Positions 1-9,076 of a stretch of DNA of 45,873 bases are shown piece by piece. Each line of letters starts with the position of its first letter. Within the stretch, counting starts at the first letter, position 1. The position numbers were made by a program, and so were the translations under genes. The DNA is from an uncultured Blautia sp. (GTDB lineage Bacteria > Bacillota > Clostridia > Lachnospirales > Lachnospiraceae), in the NCBI GenBank assembly GCA_900539525.1, contig UQCM01000018.1, positions 1-45,873 of the forward strand, given 5' to 3'. The notes beneath the pieces were generated by a model. That model was not told where the DNA came from, did no database searches, and saw only the letters and a program-made list of their open reading frames with translations.

Positions 1-211
1 AAAAACAATCGCGGGACACGCGAGGATAGCCTGCAGATACTTGGCTCATGAGGGCTGTTGAACAGGAGGCTCCCACTTCAAAATCTTTGATTTAAGTGGC
101 GAGAGCATGTCACGGTTGCGCAGATCAAAAATACTCAGCGCAGAATATCTGTTACAGAGTAAACAGCAATGCCTGTTGTGTTTAAATTTACTAAAAAACA
201 GGAAAATAGCA
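1..211. other. Left-edge intergenic sequence, no gene seen
   Basis: I see no coding sequence on either strand. The stretch around 57-110 (gaggctcccac ... gtggcgagagc) loosely resembles the repeat around 16831-16930, so it may be a degraded palindromic repeat. A short GC-rich inverted repeat (CGCG...CGCG) lies at about 10-23. Confidence 0.4.
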
Positions 212-240
212 TTGCATAAACTTAGGTAGAATGTTAAAAT
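212..240 (+). promoter_or_regulatory. Promoter of the fucosidase gene
   Basis: TTGCAT (212-217), a 17-bp spacer and TAAAAT (235-240) make a plausible sigma-A promoter about 60 bp before the start codon at 300. The leader is AT-rich and ends in a strong AGAGGAGGAAG ribosome binding site. Confidence 0.5.
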
Positions 241-299
241 AAAGATGATAATAATCAGAAGGAAATAGCAATATCCAATAAAAGAGGAGGAAGAATGGT

Positions 300-3200
300 A
301 TGAAACTATGGAAAAAATGGTTATCAGCAGCAATGTCTGCCATGATGGTTGCAGCCACATTTACAGCTCCGGCAGGCGTAAAAGCGGCAGATTCATGGGA
401 AACACCGATTATCGATCTGCCTGGTAATGACGTTGCGGAACCGGAAGCCTGGGGGGTACTTCCCAATGATGAGCAGCTTCATTATATGAAAGAAGGGCTT
501 GCGGCCTTCTGTCATTTTGGGCCGAATACCTTTAATAATGTAGAGTGGGGAGAATCCTACGGTGAGAGGCTGCCGGGTGATATCTTTAAACTGACAGAGA
601 AATTTGATGCAGAGTCAATGGTCAAAGCAGTGAAGGAAGCAGGATTCAGCAGGCTGATTCTGACAGCAAAGCATCATGACGGTTTCTGTCTGTGGGCAAG
701 TGACTGCACAGATTATGATATTGACAGCACAAACTATGACGGGGATATCCTGGAAGAGATCTCAGACGCTTGTACGAAGTACAATCTGGACATGGGATGT
801 TATCTGTCCCCGTGGGATATCCATGAGGACCATTACGGATGTTTTGGTGATAATAACAACAGAGCAAACTCAGCAGGGTATACAGACTATAATGAACTGT
901 ATATTGCCGAGATCACAGAAATCTGTACGGCAAAGAAAGCTGACGGAAGCTATAAATATGGAAACAATAACCCGAACAGACGCTCTGACCGTTTCGTAGA
1001 GTGGTGGATGGATGGTGCACAGGGAAATGCCAGCAACCGCCAGACCTATGACTGGAAGGGAATCATCGGAGCGATCAGAAAGACAAATCCGAACTGTCAG
1101 ATTTTCGGAACAGGAAAAGCGGTAAACGGAAAGAACGGGGCAGAGGATATTGCACTTGCCAGCACGGGTGGAATCCACTGGATCGGAAATGAGTCCGGTG
1201 TTGCATCAGATACTACCTGGGCAAAGGTTACCAAAGGACAGGATTACGAGAGCCTGATCGTGAGTACAGACGGTTCCCGCTGTATCAAGGGTCTTCCGCA
1301 GGGAGATCAGTGGTCGGTGCCGGAGGTAGATACCAAGATGCTCAGCGGATGGTTCTGGCGTGATTCTGCCGGTGACAATACGGTAAAATCCATGAAAGAA
1401 CTGGCAGATATCTATTTCAGGACCGTAGGTCATGGTGCTGCGCTGCTTTTGAATCTGTCTCCGAACAAGAACGGTCAGGTGGGCGAGGTCCAGCTGAACA
1501 GATTCAAGGAGCTTGGACAGAATATCCAGGATACGTTTGATGAGGACTTTACGAAGGCAGACGGAGTGACTGCGACAGCTACCAGCGTATGGGGTGATTC
1601 AGAGAAGTATTCTGCAGAAAATGTGCTTGACGAAATTCCGGAAGGTCAGGAATATGACAACACCTACTGGGCGGCAGCAGAGGGACAGACGACAGGAAGT
1701 CTGGAAATCAACTTTGGGGCAACCAGGAAGTTTGATGTGGTATCTATCGAGGAATATATCCAGAAAGGTCAGAGAATCTCATCCTTCACAGTAGAGTATA
1801 AAAATATTGCGGGACGCTGGCAGGAGTTTGCAAGCGGTGCAACGATCTCTTCCAGACGTCTGTGCAGAGGCGAGGCGGTAGAGGGTACGGCAATCCGTAT
1901 CAATATCACATCATCAGAAGCGACACCTTTGATCAACAATGTCGGTGTATTTAAAGCATCCGAAGGCTTTGAAGCGGAGTCATCCGGTACTGTGAAGCTG
2001 CCGACCAATCTGAAGTCTCTTCCGATTACAAAATTTACACTGGACAATTCCTGGATCCTGGAGAATAACAATACCTCCGCATGGTCAAATGCGACAAAAA
2101 ACGGAGTTGCATCCTTTTCTTTTACAGGAACAAAAGCATGGATCTTCGGTACGATTGATCCGAATCATGGAACCATGGATGTCTACATTGACGATCAGAA
2201 GATCACATCTGTAAATACAAACAATGCGACGAGAGCAATGGGACAGCTGCTCTATACAACACCTGAACTGGCCTACGGTCAGCATACGGTCCGCATGGTA
2301 TGTACGAATAAGGCGATTGGTCTGAGTGAGGCCAGGTATACAGAAGGATCAGGTATTTTTGAATTGAAGCAGTCAGAATACAGCCTGCTTTACGGTGGTA
2401 CGACAGAGGTTGAGATCATCCGTACAGGCGGTTCGCACGGAGAGGTTTCTGTTACTTATGTTACCCAGTCCTCAGGAGCAGAGCAGGGTGTAAACTACAA
2501 GGATCTGGCAGGAACACTTGTCTTTAAAGATGGGGAAACATCAAAGAAAGTAACGCTGACAGGTCTGGAAAATGAGAGAAGTGAGGATGGAAAGGATTTC
2601 TACTTCACACTGATGGATGCTGGAGAAGCATCTCTTGGTGTTCAATCCTACTGTCATGTAACACTTCACACGCTCAATGTGGACAGAATTCTGTCAGACT
2701 GTGAGTCGGTAGTTCTGGAAAATTATACAGCAGCAAGCGCAGCGGAATTTTCAAAAGCACTGGCAGCACTTAAGGCATGTAAGAACAGCGGACTTGCTAC
2801 AGAGGATGCGATAAAAGCAGCAGCAGTGGCTGCCTATAATGCAAAGAATGCCCTTGTGGAGAGGGAAGGCTATACGGCTGAGGATCCGTTCGTGCTCCCG
2901 GGAAAAGCAGGTGAGTCAAAGCCTTTGGAAGCGGAGGAATTTACGCTGGATGCATCCGGCGCTGTTAATGCAGATCAGTACGTCCGCATTGCACAGAAGG
3001 ACTATGGAACGGTTGTTGACTGGTTTGAAAACGGAAATAAGATCAGACTTCCGTTCTATGCGGCAAAGGCAGGGACATATAAGGTGACAGCAACCTATCG
3101 AAGTGGAAGAGGCGAGTCCAATCCAAATGCATTCAACTGGAGCGGTACAAATGTGGAGAGCGGAAGCAGGGATGTGTATGGGGAAAGTAATGCGACAACC

Positions 3201-4400
3201 AGCCATACTGCGGAGCTTATGATCAAAGTGACCCAGGCGGGTGCCGGTGAACTGGTATTTACAGCAGACTCCAAGGGCGGCCCTGTGATTGATAAGTTTA
3301 CATTTGAATACACAGAGGCTTCTGCCGACCCGGTAGCAGTACAGAGTGTATCTCTGGATAAATCAGAGATCGTACTCACTTCAGAAAAGCAGAGTGATAT
3401 CCTGATCGCTCAGATTCTGCCGGCAGATGCAGATAATAAGGAGGTAACCTTTACAAGTTCTCATCCGGAGATCGTTGCAGTCGACAATTTCGGTGTCGTA
3501 AAAGCGCTGAAGGATGGGGAAGCAACCATTACCGTGACAACAAAGGATGGCTCAAAAACAGCGACCTGCAAAGTTAAGGCAGATGTAGAAAAGGGATTCG
3601 CCCTTGAAAAACTGAGTGCTGCAGTGAAAGCAGCAGAGGATGTTGTAAAAGCAGGACAGGGCAGATATACAAAGGAATCCTGGGATGCTTTCGTGAACGC
3701 TTATCATGCGGCAAAAGCGGATCTTACCGGTGCATCAAAGGATACGCTTGCGGGACTCCTGGAAAATCTGCAGAAGGCACAGAAGGGGCTTACGGAATCC
3801 AACCCGGGACAGCCGGATAAACCGGGACAGTCAGATAAACCGGGACAGTCAGATAAACCGGGACAGCCGGATAAACCGGGACAGCCGGAAACACCGGTGA
3901 AAGACGGGCAGACTTTTGACAGTGGAAACTTCAAGTATAAGGTAACCAGTGCTTCTGCGCAGACAGTGGAAGTTACAGCTCTTAAGAATACAAAACTTGC
4001 TACGATCCGGATCTATAACACGGTTGTTCTTGGAGGAAAAAGTTATAAGATCACATCTGTGGCACCGTCTGCATTTAAGAATAATAAAAAGATCACCAGC
4101 CTGACGGTTGGAAAGAATGTAAAATCGATCGGAAGCAGTGCTTTTGCCGGATGTACCGGTCTTAAGAAAGTGGTGATCAGCAGCAAGGGTCTGGAACAGA
4201 TCGACAGCAAGGCATTTTCCGGATGTAAGAAGCTTGGCAGCATCAAGATCAAGAGTACATCCCTGAAAAAGGTTGGAAAGAATGCCTTTAAGGGTATCAA
4301 TAAGAAGGCAGTCATCAGGGTTCCGTCTTCGAAGCTGAAGGCTTATAAAAAGGTTCTGGCAAAGAAGGGTCAGAGCAGGACTGTGAAGATTACAAAGTAA
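300..4400 (+). CDS. Secreted multidomain alpha-L-fucosidase (GH29)
   Basis: Releases L-fucose from host or dietary glycans outside the cell. A Sec signal peptide (residues 1-29, cleavage near VKA|AD) precedes a GH29 catalytic domain at about 40-420, recognised by HFGPNTFNNVEWG, TAKHHDGFCLW and EWWMDGAQG; Asp238 in the last motif is the likely nucleophile. Next come an F5/8 type C-like carbohydrate-binding domain (about 425-560), a second beta-sandwich (about 575-680), a Calx-beta-like segment (690-795), a FIVAR-like helical segment (800-860), a CBM6-like domain (870-1010), a BIG2 Ig-like domain (1015-1095), another FIVAR-like helix pair (1100-1160), a PGQ-rich repeat linker (1168-1198) and BspA-type leucine-rich repeats to the end. 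No LPXTG or membrane anchor follows, so attachment may rest on the C-terminal repeats. At 1366 aa it is far longer than a bare GH29 enzyme. Monocistronic: own promoter and terminator. Substrate linkage cannot be read from sequence. Confidence 0.93.
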   Translation: MKLWKKWLSAAMSAMMVAATFTAPAGVKAADSWETPIIDLPGNDVAEPEAWGVLPNDEQLHYMKEGLAAFCHFGPNTFNNVEWGESYGERLPGDIFKLTEKFDAESMVKAVKEAGFSRLILTAKHHDGFCLWASDCTDYDIDSTNYDGDILEEISDACTKYNLDMGCYLSPWDIHEDHYGCFGDNNNRANSAGYTDYNELYIAEITEICTAKKADGSYKYGNNNPNRRSDRFVEWWMDGAQGNASNRQTYDWKGIIGAIRKTNPNCQIFGTGKAVNGKNGAEDIALASTGGIHWIGNESGVASDTTWAKVTKGQDYESLIVSTDGSRCIKGLPQGDQWSVPEVDTKMLSGWFWRDSAGDNTVKSMKELADIYFRTVGHGAALLLNLSPNKNGQVGEVQLNRFKELGQNIQDTFDEDFTKADGVTATATSVWGDSEKYSAENVLDEIPEGQEYDNTYWAAAEGQTTGSLEINFGATRKFDVVSIEEYIQKGQRISSFTVEYKNIAGRWQEFASGATISSRRLCRGEAVEGTAIRINITSSEATPLINNVGVFKASEGFEAESSGTVKLPTNLKSLPITKFTLDNSWILENNNTSAWSNATKNGVASFSFTGTKAWIFGTIDPNHGTMDVYIDDQKITSVNTNNATRAMGQLLYTTPELAYGQHTVRMVCTNKAIGLSEARYTEGSGIFELKQSEYSLLYGGTTEVEIIRTGGSHGEVSVTYVTQSSGAEQGVNYKDLAGTLVFKDGETSKKVTLTGLENERSEDGKDFYFTLMDAGEASLGVQSYCHVTLHTLNVDRILSDCESVVLENYTAASAAEFSKALAALKACKNSGLATEDAIKAAAVAAYNAKNALVEREGYTAEDPFVLPGKAGESKPLEAEEFTLDASGAVNADQYVRIAQKDYGTVVDWFENGNKIRLPFYAAKAGTYKVTATYRSGRGESNPNAFNWSGTNVESGSRDVYGESNATTSHTAELMIKVTQAGAGELVFTADSKGGPVIDKFTFEYTEASADPVAVQSVSLDKSEIVLTSEKQSDILIAQILPADADNKEVTFTSSHPEIVAVDNFGVVKALKDGEATITVTTKDGSKTATCKVKADVEKGFALEKLSAAVKAAEDVVKAGQGRYTKESWDAFVNAYHAAKADLTGASKDTLAGLLENLQKAQKGLTESNPGQPDKPGQSDKPGQSDKPGQPDKPGQPETPVKDGQTFDSGNFKYKVTSASAQTVEVTALKNTKLATIRIYNTVVLGGKSYKITSVAPSAFKNNKKITSLTVGKNVKSIGSSAFAGCTGLKKVVISSKGLEQIDSKAFSGCKKLGSIKIKSTSLKKVGKNAFKGINKKAVIRVPSSKLKAYKKVLAKKGQSRTVKITK
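3803..3895 (+). repeat. In-frame 18-bp tandem repeat coding a PGQ linker
   Basis: Five units of 18 bp encode PGQPDK, PGQSDK, PGQSDK, PGQPDK and PGQPET, a hydrophilic hinge between the binding domains and the leucine-rich repeats. The units are nearly identical in DNA, so copy number is likely to vary between strains. Confidence 0.9.
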
Positions 4401-4410
4401 TTGAGTTTAA

Positions 4411-4447
4411 GGAGGGCTTCGGCAGAACAATCTGCCGGGGTCTTTCC
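4411..4447 (+). terminator. Rho-independent terminator after the fucosidase gene
   Basis: A perfect stem CGGCAGA/TCTGCCG with an ACAA loop (4420-4437) extends outward through G-U and Watson-Crick pairs (GGAGGGCTT with GGGTCTTTCC) and runs into a T-rich tract, 20 bp after the stop codon. Confidence 0.75.
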
Positions 4448-4464
4448 TTTTATGAGTGAGTTTT

Positions 4465-4522
4465 GTTACTCTTCATGCGTCAGCCAGTTCGAGGTGTTTC
4501 TGTGAGTGTGGCGAAGCGAAAG
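4465..4522 (+). repeat. Dispersed repeat family B, copy 1
   Basis: Matches, in the opposite orientation, the sequence at 12086-12143. Shared parts include GTTACT at one end, CAGCCAGTTCGAGGTGTTT in the middle and GCGAAGCGAAAG at the other end. Non-coding in both places. Confidence 0.85.
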
Positions 4523-4537
4523 TCACTGCGTTTTTCT

Positions 4538-4566
4538 TTGACATACAAATAGAGGTATGATAAACT
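4538..4566 (+). promoter_or_regulatory. Promoter of the TPR/AAA-like gene
   Basis: TTGACA (4538-4543), 17-bp spacer, TAAACT (4561-4566). Transcription should begin near 4573, essentially on the first in-frame ATG at 4574; this argues for the downstream TTG start at 4610. Confidence 0.75.
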
Positions 4567-4609
4567 AAACCAAATGATTCATTACAGGCAAATGGTCGAG
4601 GTGAAAATT

Positions 4610-6829
4610 TTGGATAAATATGAATACAATCTTAAACTGGAAGAGATTAATAAATTAGTTGAAAATGATAATTATGAAGATGCAGCCAGGCTGGCGGATA
4701 CGGTTGACTGGAAAAGGGTCAGGAATATCAGAACGCTCTGCATGGTCAGTGAGATTTATGAAGCAAATGACAGGCTTGAGGACAGCAGGGCGGTTCTTTT
4801 GCGGGCTTACCGCCGTTCCCAGAACGGGAGGATGCTGCTTTACCGTCTGACAGAAATTGCGATTAAGATGGGTGAGTTTGACGAGGCGATTGAATATTAC
4901 AGTGAATTTGTCAATATCGCACCGAATGATAATTCCCGTTATGTGCTGAAATATAAGATATACAAGGGAAGAGGTTCTTCACTACAGGATCAGATCACGA
5001 TCCTTGAGGAGTATAAGGAGAAGGAGTACACGGAGAAATGGGCCTATGAGCTGGCAAGGCTTTATTATAAGGCGGGAGAGGATCAGAAATGTATTGAAGA
5101 ATGTGATGATCTGGTACTCTGGTTCCATCAGGGCAGGTATGTGATCAAAGCACTTGAGCTTAAAAGAAACCTGGCACCTCTGAGCGAACAGCAGCAGGCG
5201 ATTTATGATCATAAAGGCGAGCATGTTCCGAATCAGGCAGAAATGGTGGAAGCTGCGGTTCCGGAGCTTGAAAAGATCATTACGGAAACCATGCCTACCT
5301 CAGAGGAAGAAGCGATTACCGACAGTATTATCAGCGCGACGGAGAAAGAACTGGCTCAGGCGGTGACACAGCACACGGCAGAGGTACAGGAGGAGAAAGC
5401 TGCTAGGGAACCGGTATTTCATGTGGAGACGCTTCAGAAGGAGCTCGCTGACAGCATGAGGGAAATCGTAGCCGGGATGACACGTAAAGAAAGTGATGAA
5501 GGAATCATCGAACCGATGAATGATAAGCCATTCCGCGAAGAAACGGTGCAGACCGGGATAGCATCTGATCAGGGTCACAGTGCCGGGATGGATGGCAGTC
5601 CACGGGAGAATATTGACGATGTGCTGACGGCTATGGCTGTTCAGTCTGCTGCAGACGGCGAAGTGTCCGGACAGATGCCGAAGGCATCTGTCGTTGAGTT
5701 CGCTCAGACAGCGGTAAAGACATCAGAAATAGAGCTGACACAGACAGCAGTGGCTGCACCGGACGTGACGTTGGCTCAGTCAACTGCGACAGCCTCAGAA
5801 GAGGAGTCCGCTCAGGTGTCGGAAGCATCGAATGAAGAGCCTCACAGGAATTCGTCAGAATCTTCTGGCATAGAGTTACAGCAAAACCCGGCTGCGTCAG
5901 CTACAGAGGAAGTACGGCAGAGTCAGGCGGAGATAGCGGTTGGGGATACACTTGATCTGGCAGCTGCACTGGAGCGTGCGGCAGGCGTGGAGAATATGCG
6001 GCCGGAGAATGCAAAGCCTGCCCCGCAGCCTGTGAAGGAGGAACAGAAAGAGGTATCCCGCATCATTCCGCAGCTGACCCAGGATGAACAGAGAATATTC
6101 TCTTATTTCTCATCTGTCCGCGGACTGAGGGAGCAGATTGCGCTGGCACTAGAAGAGGCTAAGCATAAGGTGAAGCTTGATCGTACTTCCAGAAGCGGAA
6201 ATATAGTCATTACCGGACTTCCGGGCAGCGGAAGGACCACACTGGGTATCCGGTTTGCCAAAGTGCTGAGTAAGTTTAAAGGGGAAAAATCTGCAAGGAT
6301 CGCAAAGATTTATGCAGAGGATTTTAACAAAAAGGATATACCGAGCACGATCGCGAAGATCGCAGGGGGCACGCTGATCATAGAAGAGGCGGGAGACCTG
6401 GAGGACGGAGTAGTGAAGCAGCTGGCAAAAGCGATGGAATTCCGTACAGACGGTCTGATCATTATTCTTGAGGATGAAAAGCATCTGCTGAAAGCCCTTT
6501 TTGACAAACATCCGGAGCTGGCAGAGAAGTTTACATCGGAAGTGACGATTCCGATCTTCACCAATGATGAGCTTGTGGCGTTTGGAAAGATGTATGCATT
6601 TGATGAGGATTTCAGGATCGAGGATATGGCTACGATGACGCTTTACAACCGCATTGGAGAGCTTCAGACACCGGAGCATCCGGTAACGGTTCTTGATGTG
6701 AAGGATATCGTAGATAAGGCGATCCGGCACTCTGAGAAATTCGGCTTCCGTAAGCTGGGTATGATCCTCAGCAAGAAACGCTACGATGAGGATGACAGGA
6801 TCATACTTTATGAAAAAGATTTTAAGTAA
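4610..6829 (+). CDS. TPR protein with C-terminal AAA-like domain, unknown role
   Basis: 739 aa, cytoplasmic. I chose the TTG at 4610 because GAGGTG lies 6 bp before it and the promoter would put the mRNA start at about 4573, leaving no leader for the ATG at 4574. Residues 1-190 are helical TPR-like repeats (EYSEFVNIAPNDNSRYVLKYK type). Residues 200-490 are a long acidic, Ala/Thr/Glu/Gln-rich linker, probably disordered. From about 510 onward there is an AAA-type P-loop domain related to CbbX/SpoVK-like proteins: Walker A GLPGSGRTT and a Walker B-like strand TLIIEEAGD. The Walker A lysine is replaced by arginine (Arg542) and the Walker B aspartate by glutamate, so ATP hydrolysis may be weak or lost. 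No operon partner: a promoter stands before it and a terminator after it. Function unknown; a scaffold or regulator is my guess. Confidence 0.8.
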   Translation: MDKYEYNLKLEEINKLVENDNYEDAARLADTVDWKRVRNIRTLCMVSEIYEANDRLEDSRAVLLRAYRRSQNGRMLLYRLTEIAIKMGEFDEAIEYYSEFVNIAPNDNSRYVLKYKIYKGRGSSLQDQITILEEYKEKEYTEKWAYELARLYYKAGEDQKCIEECDDLVLWFHQGRYVIKALELKRNLAPLSEQQQAIYDHKGEHVPNQAEMVEAAVPELEKIITETMPTSEEEAITDSIISATEKELAQAVTQHTAEVQEEKAAREPVFHVETLQKELADSMREIVAGMTRKESDEGIIEPMNDKPFREETVQTGIASDQGHSAGMDGSPRENIDDVLTAMAVQSAADGEVSGQMPKASVVEFAQTAVKTSEIELTQTAVAAPDVTLAQSTATASEEESAQVSEASNEEPHRNSSESSGIELQQNPAASATEEVRQSQAEIAVGDTLDLAAALERAAGVENMRPENAKPAPQPVKEEQKEVSRIIPQLTQDEQRIFSYFSSVRGLREQIALALEEAKHKVKLDRTSRSGNIVITGLPGSGRTTLGIRFAKVLSKFKGEKSARIAKIYAEDFNKKDIPSTIAKIAGGTLIIEEAGDLEDGVVKQLAKAMEFRTDGLIIILEDEKHLLKALFDKHPELAEKFTSEVTIPIFTNDELVAFGKMYAFDEDFRIEDMATMTLYNRIGELQTPEHPVTVLDVKDIVDKAIRHSEKFGFRKLGMILSKKRYDEDDRIILYEKDFK

Positions 6830-6839
6830 TAAACAGAAA

Positions 6840-6887
6840 AGGAAAGCCCCGTAGAGGCGATTTTGCGAATGGACTCTGAATAGTTAC
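6840..6887 (+). repeat. Dispersed repeat family C, copy 1
   Basis: A 48-bp sequence starting AGGAAAGCC and ending in GTTAC; the copy at 16936-16983 has the same length and orientation and differs at only a handful of positions. The core GAGGCGATTTTGCGAATGG is identical in both. Confidence 0.9.
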
Positions 6888-6901
6888 CATAAATGACCGG
6901 G

Positions 6902-6944
6902 AATCAGGGCGGGATCATGTACAGCACATGATCCCGCCCTGATT
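6902..6944. terminator. Strong bidirectional hairpin terminator
   Basis: Arms of about 18 bp (AATCAGGGCGGGATCATGT and its complement) around a short ACAGC loop, with A- and T-rich flanks. It separates the TPR/AAA-like gene from the tetR promoter. Confidence 0.8.
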
Positions 6945-6968
6945 TGTGATACAGGAAGTTTCTCCTGC

Positions 6969-6997
6969 TTGACATTCTGTATACCGAACGGTATAAT
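6969..6997 (+). promoter_or_regulatory. TetR promoter with overlapping palindromic operator
   Basis: TTGACA (6969-6974), 17-bp spacer, TATAAT (6992-6997). The palindrome TATACCG-AA-CGGTATA (6980-6995) fills the spacer and overlaps the -10 box, as expected for an autorepressing TetR protein. A bound dimer would block RNA polymerase. Confidence 0.85.
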
Positions 6998-7056
6998 AGC
7001 AATAGAAAACCGTACAAATCCTGAAAATTTGACTTATACCAGTACAGGAGGATTCT

Positions 7057-7632
7057 ATGGACAACAAAGAAAAGATTCTGCAGTGCGCCCTGGATCTGTT
7101 TTATGCGAAAGGGTATGATGCTGTGGGAGTTCAGGAGATTGCGGAGAAGGCGGGAGTGACGAAGCCGACATTATATTATTATTTTGGAAGTAAATACGGG
7201 CTTCTGGAGACACTTTTGAATGATAAGCTCCGCTCGCTCAATGAATCGATGCGAAGGGCGTCAGCTTACTATGGAGATGTTCCGGCTACCCTTTACCGGA
7301 TGGCATCCTGCCTGATTGACGCAGCGAACGAGAACCGGAAGTTGTATACGCTGATGATGGCGCTTTTTTATTCTGCGAAAGAAAATGAGGCTTACCGGGC
7401 GGTACGGCCGCTGGTGACAGAGCTTTTCAGTATTATCGTGCATTTTTTTGAAGAGGCCACCCCGCAGCTTGGAAACATCAGAGGGCGTCAGAATCAGTTC
7501 GCTGTTGGATTTCTCGGTATGCTGAATCAGGATATTCTCCATATGTGTGAGGGAGAGGAAGAGGGAACCACAGTGACTGATGAAAAAAAGCGATCACTTG
7601 TTGATCAGTTCATGTATGGCATTTTTAATTGA
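7057..7632 (+). CDS. TetR/AcrR family transcriptional regulator
   Basis: 191-aa DNA-binding repressor. The N-terminal TetR helix-turn-helix is clear (residues 5-50, with EIAEKAGVTKPTLYYYFGSK), followed by a variable helical ligand domain with no recognisable ligand class. AGGAGG lies 6 bp before the ATG. The palindrome in its own promoter suggests autoregulation. The next genes on the same strand are a GH13 amylase and the branching enzyme, separated by a 91-bp gap that holds a repeat and no evident terminator, so read-through control of glycogen genes is possible but unproven. Its TGA stop (7630-7632) lies inside the repeat copy that follows. Confidence 0.93.
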   Translation: MDNKEKILQCALDLFYAKGYDAVGVQEIAEKAGVTKPTLYYYFGSKYGLLETLLNDKLRSLNESMRRASAYYGDVPATLYRMASCLIDAANENRKLYTLMMALFYSAKENEAYRAVRPLVTELFSIIVHFFEEATPQLGNIRGRQNQFAVGFLGMLNQDILHMCEGEEEGTTVTDEKKRSLVDQFMYGIFN

Positions 7633-7680
7633 TGCCAGGGTCAGAAGGCATCATGGGGTCAAATGCTTTTGACTCCAACA
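7630..7680 (-). repeat. Repeat family A, short internally deleted copy
   Basis: Read on the minus strand this is the first ~37 bp of the 193-bp element at 40059-40251 joined directly to its last ~14 bp (TGACCCTGGCATCA), with about 140 bp missing between. Two stems are visible: GATGCC/GGCATC and GGGGTCAAA/TTTGACTCC. The element begins on the TGA stop codon of the tetR gene. Confidence 0.85.
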
Positions 7681-7723
7681 TCATTTTTATAAAAGTATAG
7701 TAACTGAAAACGGGAGAAATGAG

Positions 7724-9076
7724 ATGAGTAAATGGTACAATGAGGCAGTATTTTATCATATTTATCCTCTGGGACTGACAGGTGCGCCAAAGGAGAATAC
7801 AGGAAAGGAGACAGAGCACCGGATGCGGGAACTGTTTCCGTGGATTGACCACATCCGGGATCTGGGATGTACGGCAATCTATATCGGTCCGCTGTTTGAG
7901 TCTACAACGCATGGATATGATACCAGAGATTACCGCAGCATCGACCGCAGACTGGGAGATCATGAGGATTTTAAAGAATTTGTGGAGCTTGCCCATGAAG
8001 CCGGGATCCGTGTGGTGGTTGATGGCGTGTTTAACCACACCGGCAGAGAGTTTTTTGCCTTTCAGGATATTCAGAAATACCGGGAGGGATCCAGATACTG
8101 TGGATGGTATAAGGGGCTCAACTTCGGCTGGAATACTCCGTACAATGACGGGTTCGGCTATGAAGCATGGAGAAACTGTTTTGAGCTGGTCAACCTGAAT
8201 CTTGGTAATCAGGAGGTGAGGGATTATCTCCTGGATGTGATTCGCTTCTGGATCCATGAGTTTGATATTGACGGGATCCGTCTGGACTGTGCCGACTGTC
8301 TGGATTTTGAATTTATGAAGCAGATGCGCAGAGTGACGATGCAGGAGAAAGAGGATTTCTGGCTGATGGGCGAGGTGATCCACGGTGATTACGGAAGATG
8401 GGCAAATGATGAGATGCTTCACTCTGTGACGAACTATGAGCTGCACAAGGGTCTCTATTCCGGGCATAACGACCACAATTATTTTGAGATCGCACATACG
8501 ATCCGGAGAGAATTTGATGAAAATGGTGGTCTGTACAGGGGAAGGACGCTTTACTCCTTTGTAGACAATCATGACGTGGACCGCATTATGAGCAAGCTGA
8601 ACGAGAAAGAGCATGTGTATTCTGTATATACACTTCTTTATACCCTTCCCGGTATTCCATCGGTGTATTATGGATCCGAGTGGGGAATTGAGGGCAGGAA
8701 AGTAGGCGCCAATGATGACGGCATGCGCCCGAAGCTTGACCTGGCGGAAATGAAAGAAAACAATGAACACCCGAAGCTGACAGAATATATCCGGAAGCTG
8801 GGAGCTTTGAAAAAAGAAAACGAAGTACTGGCAGACGGGAAATACAGAGAGCTGCTCCTGACGAACAGACAGTATGCATTTGCGAGGATCCTGGGCGATC
8901 AGGCGGTGATCGTGGCAGTGAATAATGATGAAGCGCCGGCTCAGATGTCCGTGCCCGTTCCTGTTTCTTCAGCTTCCTGTACGGATGCTTTTACAGGAGA
9001 AGAAGTTGCAGCAGAAGGAGGAAGGCTGAATCTTGAACTGGAAGCCTTCGGTGCTAAGGTGTTTTATGTAAGGTAA
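7724..9076 (+). CDS. Cytoplasmic alpha-amylase family glycosidase (GH13)
   Basis: 450 aa without a signal peptide, so it should act on intracellular glycogen or imported maltodextrin. It is a complete GH13 barrel: region I DGVFNHTG, region II DGIRLDCAD with nucleophile Asp188, region III LMGEVIHG with acid/base Glu217, and region IV FVDNHD with Asp284. A short C-terminal beta domain follows from about 375. AAACGGGAGAAATGAG before the ATG provides a modest ribosome binding site. It stands 151 bp upstream of the branching enzyme gene on the same strand, and glycogen phosphorylase is 11 kb away, so a part in glycogen turnover is likely. Exact specificity (alpha-amylase, cyclomaltodextrinase or neopullulanase type) cannot be fixed; there is no N-terminal neopullulanase-type domain. 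Confidence 0.9.
   Translation: MSKWYNEAVFYHIYPLGLTGAPKENTGKETEHRMRELFPWIDHIRDLGCTAIYIGPLFESTTHGYDTRDYRSIDRRLGDHEDFKEFVELAHEAGIRVVVDGVFNHTGREFFAFQDIQKYREGSRYCGWYKGLNFGWNTPYNDGFGYEAWRNCFELVNLNLGNQEVRDYLLDVIRFWIHEFDIDGIRLDCADCLDFEFMKQMRRVTMQEKEDFWLMGEVIHGDYGRWANDEMLHSVTNYELHKGLYSGHNDHNYFEIAHTIRREFDENGGLYRGRTLYSFVDNHDVDRIMSKLNEKEHVYSVYTLLYTLPGIPSVYYGSEWGIEGRKVGANDDGMRPKLDLAEMKENNEHPKLTEYIRKLGALKKENEVLADGKYRELLLTNRQYAFARILGDQAVIVAVNNDEAPAQMSVPVPVSSASCTDAFTGEEVAAEGGRLNLELEAFGAKVFYVR

Noticed and set aside
3803..3895. 18-bp tandem units considered as a CRISPR array
   Set aside because: The units are contiguous without spacers and lie in frame in the fucosidase linker.
7625..8770. Long open frame (381 codons) on the minus strand opposite the GH13 gene
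   Set aside because: It is a codon-bias shadow: no ribosome binding site, no family resemblance, and the plus strand codes a complete GH13 enzyme with all catalytic residues.
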